Assembly: GCF_043555975.1 (NCBI RefSeq)
Contig: NZ_JBIGIA010000001.1
Span: 434,001 to 498,000, forward strand
Length of the DNA stretch: 64,000 nucleotides
From: Pelomonas nitida
GTDB lineage: Bacteria > Pseudomonadota > Gammaproteobacteria > Burkholderiales > Burkholderiaceae_C
Direction of reading: 5' to 3'
Shown here: positions 1 to 7,249 of the stretch, piece after piece
How positions within the stretch are numbered: position 1 is the stretch's first letter
Layout of the letters: each line of letters starts with the position of its first letter
Notes under the pieces: model-generated
The model's input: the letters and a program-made list of their open reading frames with translations, nothing else
Told to the model about the DNA's origin: nothing
Databases searched by the model: none
Program-made: the position numbers and the translations under genes

Positions 1-23
1 GCGCGCCGCGCCAGAATGACGCC

Positions 24-278
24 ATGAGTGCCGCTTCCCCTGACGACTACTGGCGCCGCACGCGGCGCCTGACGGTGGTGCTGCTGCTGGCCTGGGCGGT
101 CGTCGCCTTCGGGCCGGTGGTGTTCGCGCGCGAGCTCAGCGTGGAGGTGTTCGGCTGGCCGCTGGCCTTCTGGCTGGCTTCGCAGGGGGCCTTGCTGGGG
201 TTCTGCGCCATCGTCATCGTCTATGCCTGGCGCATGCGCCGGCTGGACAAGGCGGGTGGCGCCGACGAGCCCGGCTGA
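24..278 (+). CDS. DUF4212 sodium/solute symporter small subunit
   Basis: An 84-residue protein with two hydrophobic segments (about residues 15-37 and 44-69) and a short polar tail, the usual size and layout of DUF4212. Members are small partner subunits of acetate-permease-like sodium:solute symporters in the inner membrane. The large subunit normally lies next to it, but the following gene is on the other strand and only 23 bases precede it here, so the partner is outside the window or missing. Family assignment is by recognised sequence pattern; the transported solute cannot be told. Confidence 0.75.
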   Translation: MSAASPDDYWRRTRRLTVVLLLAWAVVAFGPVVFARELSVEVFGWPLAFWLASQGALLGFCAIVIVYAWRMRRLDKAGGADEPG

Positions 279-310
279 ATCGCGCCGGGCCGTGTTGAAC
301 GGCGCCGCCG

Positions 311-1147
311 TCAGCGCGGCTTGAGCGCCTCTTCCATGCGGCGCGTCTCGGCCTCGCCGAAATGCTGGGCATAGCGCTGCCGCATCCAGCCGCTGCGAAC
401 CATCTCGTCGAGCTGCTTTTCCAGCAGCGCCAGCGTGCGCGCTGCCACGGCCTGGCGGTTGACGTACAGGCCCAGCATCTGCGGGCGCGCTTCGGGTTCG
501 TCGACGACGACCAGGTCGGCCGGCAGCGCGCCGTCACGGCGCAGCTTCAGGTAGACGGCGTTGGGCATCAGCGCGGCCTGCACGCGGCGGGCCGACAGCT
601 TGGCGGCAAGGTTGGCGAAGTCGGTGGAGTACTCGGCGCGCCGGATCGCCAGCAGTTGCTCCAGATGGGCGTCGATGCGCTCGCTGGTGCGGATGCCGCG
701 CACCACGCCCAGCGTCAGCTCCGGCCGGCGGATGATGTCGGCCAGCCCTTGCAGCCCGGCTGCGGCCTCGGGCACGACGAGTAGGTCGTGCTTGGTGTAG
801 CCATAGGGCAGGTAGGCGCCCACGCGGTCGCGCGCCGCCGTGCGCAGCATGGACGTGATGATGTCCACCGTGCCGTGGTCGAAGTCCATCAGCGCCCGCG
901 CGCGGGGCAGGAAGACGAGATCGAAGTTGCAGCCAGTGCGGGCCTGCAGTTCAGCGATGAGGTCGGGCATGAGCCCGCGGATCTGCCCCTGCTCGACGTA
1001 GCTGCCCAGCCCGAGGTCCGACAGCGCGACTTTCAGCGGGCGGCCGCACTGCGCCTGGGCGGTGCCCAGGCAGCACAGCGTGATCAGTGCCAGCAGCCAG
1101 TGGCGTCGGTGCGGGGGCGCGGGAGTCCGGGAGGAGAGCGCAGGCAT
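311..1147 (-). CDS. periplasmic solute-binding protein (SBP_bac_3 type)
   Basis: A 278-residue protein with an arginine-rich N terminus, a hydrophobic stretch (WLLALITLCCL) and a likely signal-peptidase site after AQA near residue 32. The rest has the pattern of family 3 extracellular solute-binding proteins, which bind amino acids or small ligands for ABC importers or sensors. No permease or ATPase gene is adjacent, so it may serve a transporter elsewhere or be a ligand sensor. It converges on the DUF4212 gene. The ligand is unknown. Confidence 0.75.
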   Translation of the reverse strand: MPALSSRTPAPPHRRHWLLALITLCCLGTAQAQCGRPLKVALSDLGLGSYVEQGQIRGLMPDLIAELQARTGCNFDLVFLPRARALMDFDHGTVDIITSMLRTAARDRVGAYLPYGYTKHDLLVVPEAAAGLQGLADIIRRPELTLGVVRGIRTSERIDAHLEQLLAIRRAEYSTDFANLAAKLSARRVQAALMPNAVYLKLRRDGALPADLVVVDEPEARPQMLGLYVNRQAVAARTLALLEKQLDEMVRSGWMRQRYAQHFGEAETRRMEEALKPR

Positions 1148-1213
1148 GCGCGGATTTTGCCGATGGTTCGGCAGAAATGATTTGTCGCTGTTGGATTCTG
1201 GCAGTGCGGCCGG

Positions 1214-2110
1214 TCAGGCGAGGAACAGCTCCAGGCGCGCGGCCAGGGCGGCGGGCTGGTCGTGGTGGAGCATGTGGCCGGCGTCGGGCAGCACGCTGCG
1301 CTCCAGCCGGGGCACCTGCGCCAGGCGGGCCTCGAAGTCCTCGCGCGGATAGCGGCTGCCCCAGAAGCGGGCGAGCTGGTCGTCGCTGCCCTCGACCCAC
1401 AGCGTCGGCGCGGCGATGCGCTGCCAGCAGGCCAGCACCTCGGCCTTGCGGTACAGCACGGGGTTGGCGAGCTTGTGGGCCGGGTCGGCGTTGAGCACGA
1501 AGCCGTCGGTGGTCTCTCGCGCCCAGTGCCCGGCCAGCCAGGCGGCCTTGTCGGGCGGCAGCCGCGGGTTGTTGCGGCGCAGCCGCTCGGCCACGTCGGC
1601 CAGCGCGGCGTAGGGGCGCAGCGTCGGTGGGTCCTTCAGTTCGTCGAGCCAGCGGGCCAGTCGCTCGGGCGCTGCGGCTGGTGAGACGTCGGGCAGCCCG
1701 AAGCCCTCGAGGTTGACGAGGCGGCGCACGCGGTGCGGCCGCACGCCCGCGTAGCTCATCGCCACGTTGCCGCCCATGCTGTGGCCCAGCAGGTCGACGG
1801 CGGCGTCGGGGCTGAGGTGGTCAAGCAGCGCGTCGAGATCGGCGAGGTAGTCGGGGAACCAATAGCTGTCGGCTCGAGAGGTGTCGCTCAGGCCGAAGCC
1901 GCGCCAGTCCAGCGCGATGACCTCGCGCGGCTCGCGCAGCGCATCGATGACGAACTGGAACGACGCGCCGACGTCCATCCAGCCGTGCACCATCACGAGC
2001 GGCGCCTGCCCCGGCCGGGGTGCGCCCCAGCGCAGCAGGTGGTGCCGCAGGCCGCGCAGCGTCAGGAACTCGTCGCGATGCGGGCGAAGCGGGGCGTAGA
2101 CATCGGGCAT
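1214..2110 (-). CDS. alpha/beta hydrolase
   Basis: A 298-residue alpha/beta-hydrolase-fold protein. The oxyanion-hole motif HGW is at residues 42-44, the nucleophile elbow GHSMGG puts the Ser at 111, and a GSDD acid motif and a DAGHML histidine motif follow near the C terminus, completing a Ser-Asp-His triad. The start MPDVYAPL is preferred to an upstream ATG because the latter would run into the promoter region shared with the divergent acetyltransferase 41 bp away. No signal peptide, so cytoplasmic. Substrate unknown; esterase or epoxide/haloalkane hydrolase-like activities are all possible. Confidence 0.8.
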   Translation of the reverse strand: MPDVYAPLRPHRDEFLTLRGLRHHLLRWGAPRPGQAPLVMVHGWMDVGASFQFVIDALREPREVIALDWRGFGLSDTSRADSYWFPDYLADLDALLDHLSPDAAVDLLGHSMGGNVAMSYAGVRPHRVRRLVNLEGFGLPDVSPAAAPERLARWLDELKDPPTLRPYAALADVAERLRRNNPRLPPDKAAWLAGHWARETTDGFVLNADPAHKLANPVLYRKAEVLACWQRIAAPTLWVEGSDDQLARFWGSRYPREDFEARLAQVPRLERSVLPDAGHMLHHDQPAALAARLELFLA

Positions 2111-2151
2111 ATCCGCACTGTAGGCGACGGGCATCCACCGACAATGCCGCC

Positions 2152-2682
2152 ATGCCCGCACCTCGATCCGCCATCCGCACGGCCGAGCCGCGCGACCTGA
2201 ACGCCATCGTCCAGCTGATCAGCGAGCTCGCCGAGTTCGAGAACCTGACGCATCTGCTGGAGGTGACGCCCGATCGCCTGGCGCCGCATCTGTTCGGCGA
2301 CGCGCCGGCCGCCGAGTGCCTGGTGGGCGAGGCGGATGGCGAGGTGGTCGCGTTCGCGCTGTTCTACAAGAACTTCTCGACCTTCCTGTCCAAGCCCGGC
2401 CTGTACCTGGAAGACCTCTATGTGCGCCCGGCGCATCGCCGCAGCGGCCTGGGCCGCGCGCTCATCGTCGAGCTGGCTCGGCTGGCCTGCGAACGTGGCT
2501 ACGGCCGGTTCGACTGGACGGTGCTGGACTGGAACGAGGATGCCATCCACTTCTACGAGAAACTGGGTGCCGAGGTGCTGCCCGACTGGCGCATCTGCCG
2601 CCTGGCCGGCGACGCATTGCAGCGTTATGCCGATGGCGAGCGGCCGAGCATGTGGTCGCCTTCGGTCTGGCTGGGGTTGTGA
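2152..2682 (+). CDS. GNAT-family N-acetyltransferase
   Basis: A 176-residue protein covering a single GNAT domain. The acetyl-CoA-binding motif A is visible as VRPAHRRSGLGRALI, with the R/Q-x-x-G-x-G/A signature, followed by a typical DWNEDAIHFYEKLGAE motif B region. Diamine acetyltransferase-like proteins share this layout, but the acceptor substrate cannot be named from sequence alone. The ATG chosen (MPAPRSAIRTAEPRD) begins the conserved domain; longer in-frame starts would overlap the divergent hydrolase. Confidence 0.85.
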   Translation: MPAPRSAIRTAEPRDLNAIVQLISELAEFENLTHLLEVTPDRLAPHLFGDAPAAECLVGEADGEVVAFALFYKNFSTFLSKPGLYLEDLYVRPAHRRSGLGRALIVELARLACERGYGRFDWTVLDWNEDAIHFYEKLGAEVLPDWRICRLAGDALQRYADGERPSMWSPSVWLGL

Positions 2683-2886
2683 GCGCAGGGGCTGCCGGCC
2701 CCGGTCTCGACGACCCCGATGCACCACCCCCACCGCGGCGTGCACCAGCGCTCAGCGGTGTTCACCAAGTTGCGGCGTGGCCTGGCCGGCCTTTGCTTGC
2801 TGGAGGCCAACACTGCGGGCTAGCCCTGAGCGCGGCACGGGGCAGGGTGGCTAGCATCGGCGCCCCTTCCCTAACTCTGGTTCCTC

Positions 2887-4680
2887 ATGGCGGTTGATCG
2901 ATACCCGCAACTGCACGCCGACTTTCGCTGGAAGGTTCCCGAAGACTTCAACATCGCCGAGGCCTGCTGCGGCCGCTGGGCCCGCGAGACGCCGAAGGCC
3001 ACTGCCATCTATTTCGACAGCGAGAGCGGCTGCCGCTCCGTCTACAGCTATGCGCAGCTGCAGCGCGCCGCCAACCGGCTGTCCAACGCGCTGTTCAGCC
3101 AAGGGGTGCGGCGTGGCCACCGCGTCGCGATCGTGCTGCCCCAGCGCTTCGAGACCGTCGTCGCGCACATCGCCGCTCAGCAGTTGGGGGCCGTGGCCAT
3201 GCCGCTGTCCGTGCTGCTGGGCCCCGACGCGCTAGCGCATCGGCTGCAGGACAGCGGGGCGGTGCTGGCCATTGCCGCCCGCGAGGTGCTACCCGCGTTG
3301 CGCGAGGCCAAGGCCTGCTGCCCGGCGCTGCGGCGCGTGCTGGTGGTGGGCGACGGCCCGGTGGCCGCCGATGAAATGGCCTGGATGGAGGCGCTGCAGG
3401 CAGAGGAGGCGCGCTTCAAGCCCGTCGCGACGCAGCCGGGCGACCCGGCCTTTCTGCTCTACACCAGCGGCACCACCGGTGCGCCCAAGGGTGCGCTGAT
3501 CCCGCAGCGGGCGCTCATCGGCAACCTCAGCGGCTTCGTCGCCAGCCAGGACTGGTTCGGCTTCGACCCCTTTCCCGACGCCACGCAGACGGCCAGGCCT
3601 TCGTCCCCGGGGAAGAGGGCGCGGGAGATCGCGGGCGGCGATGAAGGGCCATGGCACAGCAAAGGGCTCCCGAAGACGGACGCCGTTTTCTGGAGCCCCG
3701 CCGACTGGGCCTGGACCGGCGGGTTGATGGACGCCCTGCTGCCCACGCTGTACTTCGGTCGGCCCATCGTCGCGTGGCAGGGCCGGTTCTCGGCCGCCAA
3801 GGCCTTCGAGCTGATGGCCGCCTACGGCGTCACGCACGCCTTCCTGTTCCCGACCGCGCTCAAGGCCATGATGAAGGCCGAGCCCCGCCCCAAGCGCCAC
3901 GGCCTGAAGCTGCGCGCGCTGATGAGCGCGGGTGAGGCGGTGGGCGATGCGGTGTTCGGCTGGTGCCGCGACGCCTTGGGCGTGCCGGTCAACGAGATGT
4001 TCGGCCAGACCGAGATGAACTACGTCGTCGGCAACTGCCAGGCCCTATGGCCGGCCAAGCCCGGCAGCATGGGCCGCGCCTACCCGGGCCACCGTGTGGC
4101 CGTCATCGACGACACCGGCCGCGAGTGCGCGCCGGGTGAGATCGGCGAAGTGGCCGTGCACGCTCGCGACCGCCACGGCGAGCCCGACCCGGTGTTCTTC
4201 CTCGGCTACTGGAACAACGACGCGGCGACACGCGCCAAGTTCACCGGCGACCCCGCAGACAGCTGGTGCCGCACCGGCGACCTCGCCCGCATGGACGCCG
4301 ACGGCACGCTCTGGTACGAAGGCCGCGCCGACGACGTCTTCAAGAGCGCGGGCTACCGCATCGGCCCGGGCGAGATCGAGAACTGCCTGCTCAAGCACCC
4401 GGCCGTCGCCAACGCGGCTGTCGTGCCCAAGCCCGACGCCGAGCGCGGCGCGCTGGTCAAGGCCTATGTCGTGCTAGCCGAGGGGTATGTCGGCGACGCG
4501 GCGCTGGTCGCGGCACTGCAGGCCCACGTCAAGGCGCGGCTGGCGCCTTACGAGTACCCCAAGGAAGTCGAGTTCATCGCCGCGCTGCCGATGACGACCA
4601 CCGGCAAAGTGCAGCGGCGGGTGTTGCGTCTGCAGGAGCAGGCGCGGCATGGGCAGGGTCAAACGGCGCAGCCGGGTTGA
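2887..4680 (+). CDS. AMP-dependent acyl-CoA synthetase (acetyl-CoA synthetase-like)
   Basis: A 597-residue member of the adenylate-forming enzyme family that activates a carboxylic acid with ATP and joins it to CoA. The phosphate-binding loop YTSGTTGAPKG is at residues 192-202, the adenine-site motif (FGQTE) follows, then GYWNN and the RTGD motif, and the catalytic lysine lies in TTGKVQRR at the C terminus. Members of this branch take short- or medium-chain acids. Odd feature: residues about 229-264 form a polar insert between the WFGF and AVFWSP blocks that usually lie close together; see the separate entry. It stands alone. Confidence 0.85.
   Translation: MAVDRYPQLHADFRWKVPEDFNIAEACCGRWARETPKATAIYFDSESGCRSVYSYAQLQRAANRLSNALFSQGVRRGHRVAIVLPQRFETVVAHIAAQQLGAVAMPLSVLLGPDALAHRLQDSGAVLAIAAREVLPALREAKACCPALRRVLVVGDGPVAADEMAWMEALQAEEARFKPVATQPGDPAFLLYTSGTTGAPKGALIPQRALIGNLSGFVASQDWFGFDPFPDATQTARPSSPGKRAREIAGGDEGPWHSKGLPKTDAVFWSPADWAWTGGLMDALLPTLYFGRPIVAWQGRFSAAKAFELMAAYGVTHAFLFPTALKAMMKAEPRPKRHGLKLRALMSAGEAVGDAVFGWCRDALGVPVNEMFGQTEMNYVVGNCQALWPAKPGSMGRAYPGHRVAVIDDTGRECAPGEIGEVAVHARDRHGEPDPVFFLGYWNNDAATRAKFTGDPADSWCRTGDLARMDADGTLWYEGRADDVFKSAGYRIGPGEIENCLLKHPAVANAAVVPKPDAERGALVKAYVVLAEGYVGDAALVAALQAHVKARLAPYEYPKEVEFIAALPMTTTGKVQRRVLRLQEQARHGQGQTAQPG
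3571..3678 (+). repeat. in-frame palindromic insert within the acyl-CoA synthetase gene
   Basis: This stretch encodes about 36 polar residues (rich in S, G, R, K, D) between two conserved blocks of the synthetase. At DNA level it contains an inverted repeat: CCTTCGTC at 3598-3605 pairs with GATGAAGG at 3640-3647, with one G-T wobble. The reading frame is kept. From memory of the family the gap between these blocks is usually 10-20 residues, so an inserted element is inferred; an alignment of close homologues would settle it. Confidence 0.4.
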
Positions 4681-5021
4681 CCTCTCAACGGCCTGTCGCC
4701 AGCATGAACCTTGAAGAGGAGGCGTGGCCGAGGTTGAACGGAAAACGGCAGGTCTCGGCCAGGAGCGGCCGCTGACGACTGACTGCTTCATGGCGCCCTG
4801 GACCTGTAGCTCGCGCTCATGTTGTCGAGTTGGACGTCGCCATGGCCGAGTCGACCCGATGCGACGATCTGAGCCAGGGTTCTCCGTGTGAGCCACGGAG
4901 CACTAGCAGTGGCAACATCCATGGCCCGCATGGCAGCTACTGCGCGGGTTGCCGTTGTAGGCAGCGCCGCCCTGTGGGCTAAGACGCATTAGGCCCACAA
5001 CACCCCATCGAGACTGAAACG
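4681..5021. other. intergenic boundary of the accessory island
   Basis: No convincing gene. Two short structures are visible: a 7-bp stem (CTCCGTG at 4882-4888 with CACGGAG at 4894-4900) lacking a T tract, and an imperfect inverted repeat around 4974-4999 (GTGGGCTAA with TTAGGCCCAC). The latter contains ATTAGGC at 4988-4994, one base from the integron core consensus GTTRRRY. The high GC of the synthetase gene falls off through this region. No integrase gene or obvious attI was found. Confidence 0.4.
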
Positions 5022-5291
5022 ATGTCGAAGATTTATCGCACTGTCTCTCACGTTGCCGGATACACCGGCATGCCCCAGTTCGAGATCAAAGGCGCAAAGA
5101 TCTATCGGACTGTTTCGCACGTCGACGGGTACGCCGGCATGCCGCAGTACGAAATTAAGGGCAACAGAATCTACCGGACGGTCTCAAACGTGGATGGCTA
5201 CGTTGGAATGCCCCAGTACGAGATTAAGGGCCGCACGGTCTCGCACGTCGATGGCTACGCTGGTATGCCGCAGTTCGAGATCAAGGGCTAG
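5022..5291 (+). CDS. small tandem-repeat protein with four 23-residue beta-type repeats
   Basis: An 89-residue protein built almost wholly from four copies of a unit with the core IYRTVSHVDGYAGMPQYEI followed by KG. The fourth copy lacks the four residues that link units (NRIY), so it is 19 long. The copies differ at many synonymous codon positions while the peptide is held nearly constant, a sign of purifying selection. Alternating hydrophobic residues with Gly and Asp turns suggest a closed small beta structure such as the beta-flower folds; that is an inference. No signal peptide. First gene of the island, followed by an attachment-like repeat. Function unknown. Confidence 0.75.
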   Translation: MSKIYRTVSHVAGYTGMPQFEIKGAKIYRTVSHVDGYAGMPQYEIKGNRIYRTVSNVDGYVGMPQYEIKGRTVSHVDGYAGMPQFEIKG

Positions 5292-5304
5292 AAGGAGCGG
5301 TAAT

Positions 5305-5385
5305 GCCTAATACGCCCAGCAAACAGCCTCCGGTGCGCTTTGCACGCGTCCAGCCGCCGCTCGCGTTCGACAATGGGCGGTAGAT
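5305..5385 (+). repeat. attC-like recombination site 1 (candidate)
   Basis: The 81-bp stretch starts with GCCTAAT (5305-5311), one base from the integron R'' consensus RYYYAAC, and ends with GGTAGAT (5379-5385), one base from the R' consensus GTTRRRY. Inside, CGCCCA pairs with TGGGCG near the ends. It lies just after the repeat-protein gene. A 26-codon reading frame with a fair ribosome site (5303-5383) coincides with it and is probably fortuitous or a truncated gene start. Confidence 0.3.
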
Positions 5386-5429
5386 TAATATTCTCGAATG
5401 CTAACGTTGCAACAGTGCGAGAGCCGCGG

Positions 5430-5684
5430 ATGAATGACGAGAACGTCGATATATATTGTCCGAAGTGTGAGTGGAAACCTCGCGCCGAAGATCGCTGGTG
5501 TTGCGTCCCGTCCTGCGGGACGGTTTGGAATACTTTCTGGACTCGCGCCGTGTGCCCGGGCTGCGGGGTCAAATGGCCAATCACAGCCTGTTTAAGTTGC
5601 GGGCAATACTCGCCACATGAGGCTTGGTATCACTACAAGCAGCCTGAGGGTGTCGTTGAAGGCGAGGCGCAGCATGCTGCCTAA
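5430..5684 (+). CDS. small zinc-ribbon protein
   Basis: An 84-residue protein with four cysteine pairs: C10/C13, C25/C29 (C24 also Cys), C42/C45 and C54/C57, then a conserved SPHEAWYHY tail. This matches a widespread short family of unnamed double zinc-ribbon proteins seen in many bacteria, often in accessory regions. The ATG at 5430 was chosen because the family begins just before the first CxxC; the upstream in-frame ATG gives an unrelated leader. The stop codon TAA lies inside the R''-like sequence of the next attachment-like repeat, as is common in gene cassettes. Function unknown. Confidence 0.8.
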   Translation: MNDENVDIYCPKCEWKPRAEDRWCCVPSCGTVWNTFWTRAVCPGCGVKWPITACLSCGQYSPHEAWYHYKQPEGVVEGEAQHAA

Positions 5685-5735
5685 CCTGAATTTCCAGGTG
5701 GCGGCTAACAGCGCGGCTGAACGCAATCGGTAGGC
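5679..5735 (+). repeat. attC-like recombination site 2 (candidate)
   Basis: A 57-bp stretch from GCCTAAC (5679-5685, exact R'' consensus) to GGTAGGC (5729-5735, one mismatch to GTTRRRY). The outer five bases of the arms pair (GCCTA with TAGGC). It shares the blocks TGCCTARCCTG, TTCCRG, TGGCGGC and a TAKGCGCC end with the site after the next gene. The stop codon of the zinc-ribbon gene is embedded in it. Inner L boxes are not clear, which weakens the case. Confidence 0.4.
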
Positions 5736-5744
5736 GCCAGAGAA

Positions 5745-6497
5745 ATGCCAGCACGCCATCCGCTGTTTGAAGAAGTGGAGTCACTGCAGAATCTGCTGGT
5801 CAGTCACGCGACCGGAGGCGCTGAGGATGAGGCCGAGTTCACGCGACTGCGTCAAGTCGTATTGGCTGAACCGTCTGTTGATGCCATTGCGCCGCGCTTC
5901 ATCCGTACCTGTCGCAGCCTCGGGCAGTTTTGGCAGTTCATCAAGAACAAGTTCGGCACGTACGCCGAGCGTCGCAAGTATCTTTGGGACGAGTTTCGCC
6001 CCATGCTGGAGCTTCTTGAGAAGGGCGGCACGGCGCCATCTGACCTGGTGGTCAGTACTTCGCTTGAAAAATTTGACGCCGCGCACGTACAAGCCGCTTG
6101 GTCCAAGGCTCTGGATCGCCGAGCCTCCGATCCCGAGGGAGCAATCACAATCGCGCGGACACTCTTGGAATCGGTCTGCAAGCACATCCTAGAAGAAGCC
6201 GAGGTGCCGTACGACGACAGCCCGGACATAAGCAAGTTGTACAAGCAAACGGCCGAACTTCTGAAGTTGGCTCCCTCGCAGCACACGGAGGGCGTGTTCA
6301 AGCAGATTTTGGGCGGCTGCACGGCGGTCGTTGAAGGACTGGGCGCCTTGCGGAATCGCCTTAGCGACTCACATGGCAAGGGCAAGGCCGGCGTAAAGCC
6401 AGCTGCGCGGCATGCGGAGTTGGCTGTCAATCTGGCTGGCGCTCTTGCGGTGTATTTACTCGCTACAAAGGCCACGCGGGATGAAACTGCTGCCTAG
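5745..6497 (+). CDS. abortive infection family protein with Abi_C domain
   Basis: A 250-residue protein. Residues about 125-245 match the abortive-infection C-terminal (Abi_C) family: ITIARTLLESVCKHIL, then a KLYKQTAELLKLAPSQHTE block, ILGGCTAVVEGLGALRNRLSD and a PAARHAELAVNLAG block. The sequence RNRLSDSH (R203, N204, H210) fits the HEPN ribonuclease motif R-x(4-6)-H. Members are linked to phage exclusion, where RNA cleavage halts the infected cell. The first 110 residues are a helical region of no recognised family. Its stop overlaps the next attachment-like repeat. Domain call is firm; the defence role is inferred from family. Confidence 0.8.
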   Translation: MPARHPLFEEVESLQNLLVSHATGGAEDEAEFTRLRQVVLAEPSVDAIAPRFIRTCRSLGQFWQFIKNKFGTYAERRKYLWDEFRPMLELLEKGGTAPSDLVVSTSLEKFDAAHVQAAWSKALDRRASDPEGAITIARTLLESVCKHILEEAEVPYDDSPDISKLYKQTAELLKLAPSQHTEGVFKQILGGCTAVVEGLGALRNRLSDSHGKGKAGVKPAARHAELAVNLAGALAVYLLATKATRDETAA

Positions 6498-6549
6498 CCT
6501 GCTATTCCGGCGAAGATCCCATGGCGGCCTTTTAATTAAAAAGTTATGC
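6492..6549 (+). repeat. attC-like recombination site 3 (candidate)
   Basis: A 58-bp stretch from GCCTAGC (6492-6498) to GTTATGC (6543-6549), each one base from the integron core consensus. It shares TGCCTARCCTG, TTCCRG, TGGCGGC and the KTAKGCGCC end with site 2, and like site 2 includes the stop codon of the preceding gene. It contains the palindrome TTTTAATTAAAA. Confidence 0.35.
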
Positions 6550-6576
6550 GCCTACCAAATCAGTGGAGGCCGCAAC

Positions 6577-7030
6577 ATGACTGAACTCACTGAACTATCT
6601 GGAGAGCAGATCAGGAAAGAGGTCCTCGCGAAGCTTGACGAGTACAAGAATTGGAGCTTGCTTGAGCAGTACGCAATATTCATGGGTAAGGCTCAAATCC
6701 TGGAGTTCGGGCTTAAAGGATTGCTCGCTCGCAAATTCAACGTACCACTTGAAGATTTGGAGCTGTGGACGCTTGGAAGAACCAAGAACGAGCTTCGGCA
6801 GAGAGGACTTCGGCCCGATTTCATTAGGTTCTTGGATGGCGTCGTTGATCACCGGAACAACATGGCACATGAGTTCCTCGTCAACACCGAGATTGCCCGT
6901 TTGACAGATAGCCAACTTCAGCGAACGAAAGCTCTACGGTGGTTTGGCTCAAGCACTCTACGAGATTGAGCAAATAATCATCCTTCACGATTGGTGTGAA
7001 GAGAATGACGGTTGGCTGCCAAGCACTTAA
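6577..7030 (+). pseudogene. HEPN-like island gene interrupted by a frameshift
   Basis: From the ATG at 6577 (GGAGG eight bases upstream) the frame encodes helical sequence to about residue 112. HRNNMAH gives R93-x4-H98, the HEPN ribonuclease signature. At 6910-6914 one extra base is apparent: the original frame ends as nonsense at 6969, but the +1 frame continues in well-formed protein (ERKLYGGLAQALYEIEQIII, then LHDWCEENDGWLPST) to a TAA at 7028-7030 that lies inside an attC-like ACTTAAC. Either a broken gene, a sequencing error or programmed shifting; no slippery heptamer is evident. Composition is the most AT-rich of the window. Confidence 0.7.
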
Positions 7031-7112
7031 CTATTCGTTCTGGCACACCCACGGCTCATCGTTTACGTCAAACCCTCAACGGCCGCTTTGGCACCGCGAG
7101 ATCGCCTTAGGC
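7025..7112 (+). repeat. attC-like site 4 or island right end (weak candidate)
   Basis: ACTTAAC (7025-7031) is an exact RYYYAAC core and is followed by TATTCGTTC, a string common in L'' regions of integron attC sites. The best far end is CTTAGGC (7106-7112), one mismatch to GTTRRRY. The inner arms do not pair convincingly. High-GC host-like sequence resumes shortly after, so it may be a degraded site at the island edge. Confidence 0.25.
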
Positions 7113-7249
7113 GAGGACCGCTCCGGGTCGAGAGCCGTCCTTGACGCTATCCGCTGCCCTTGCTTAGGTGGGGTCGGCGTGAACCAGGCGCGCACAGCGC
7201 GGTGGCAGCCCCGGCAAACCCCGTCTCCCACGTCCAGGAGCACCACCCC

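Noticed and set aside
4681..5021. Integron integrase or attI next to the island
   Set aside because: No reading frame with tyrosine-recombinase motifs was found here or anywhere in the window.
5022..5291. Tandem repeats as a CRISPR array
   Set aside because: The 69-bp repeats have no unique spacers, stay in frame and code for a conserved peptide, so they are a protein repeat.
5303..5383. 26-codon frame with a fair ribosome site after the repeat-protein gene
   Set aside because: It coincides with an attC-like site and its product matches nothing recognisable; kept only as a note in that site's entry.
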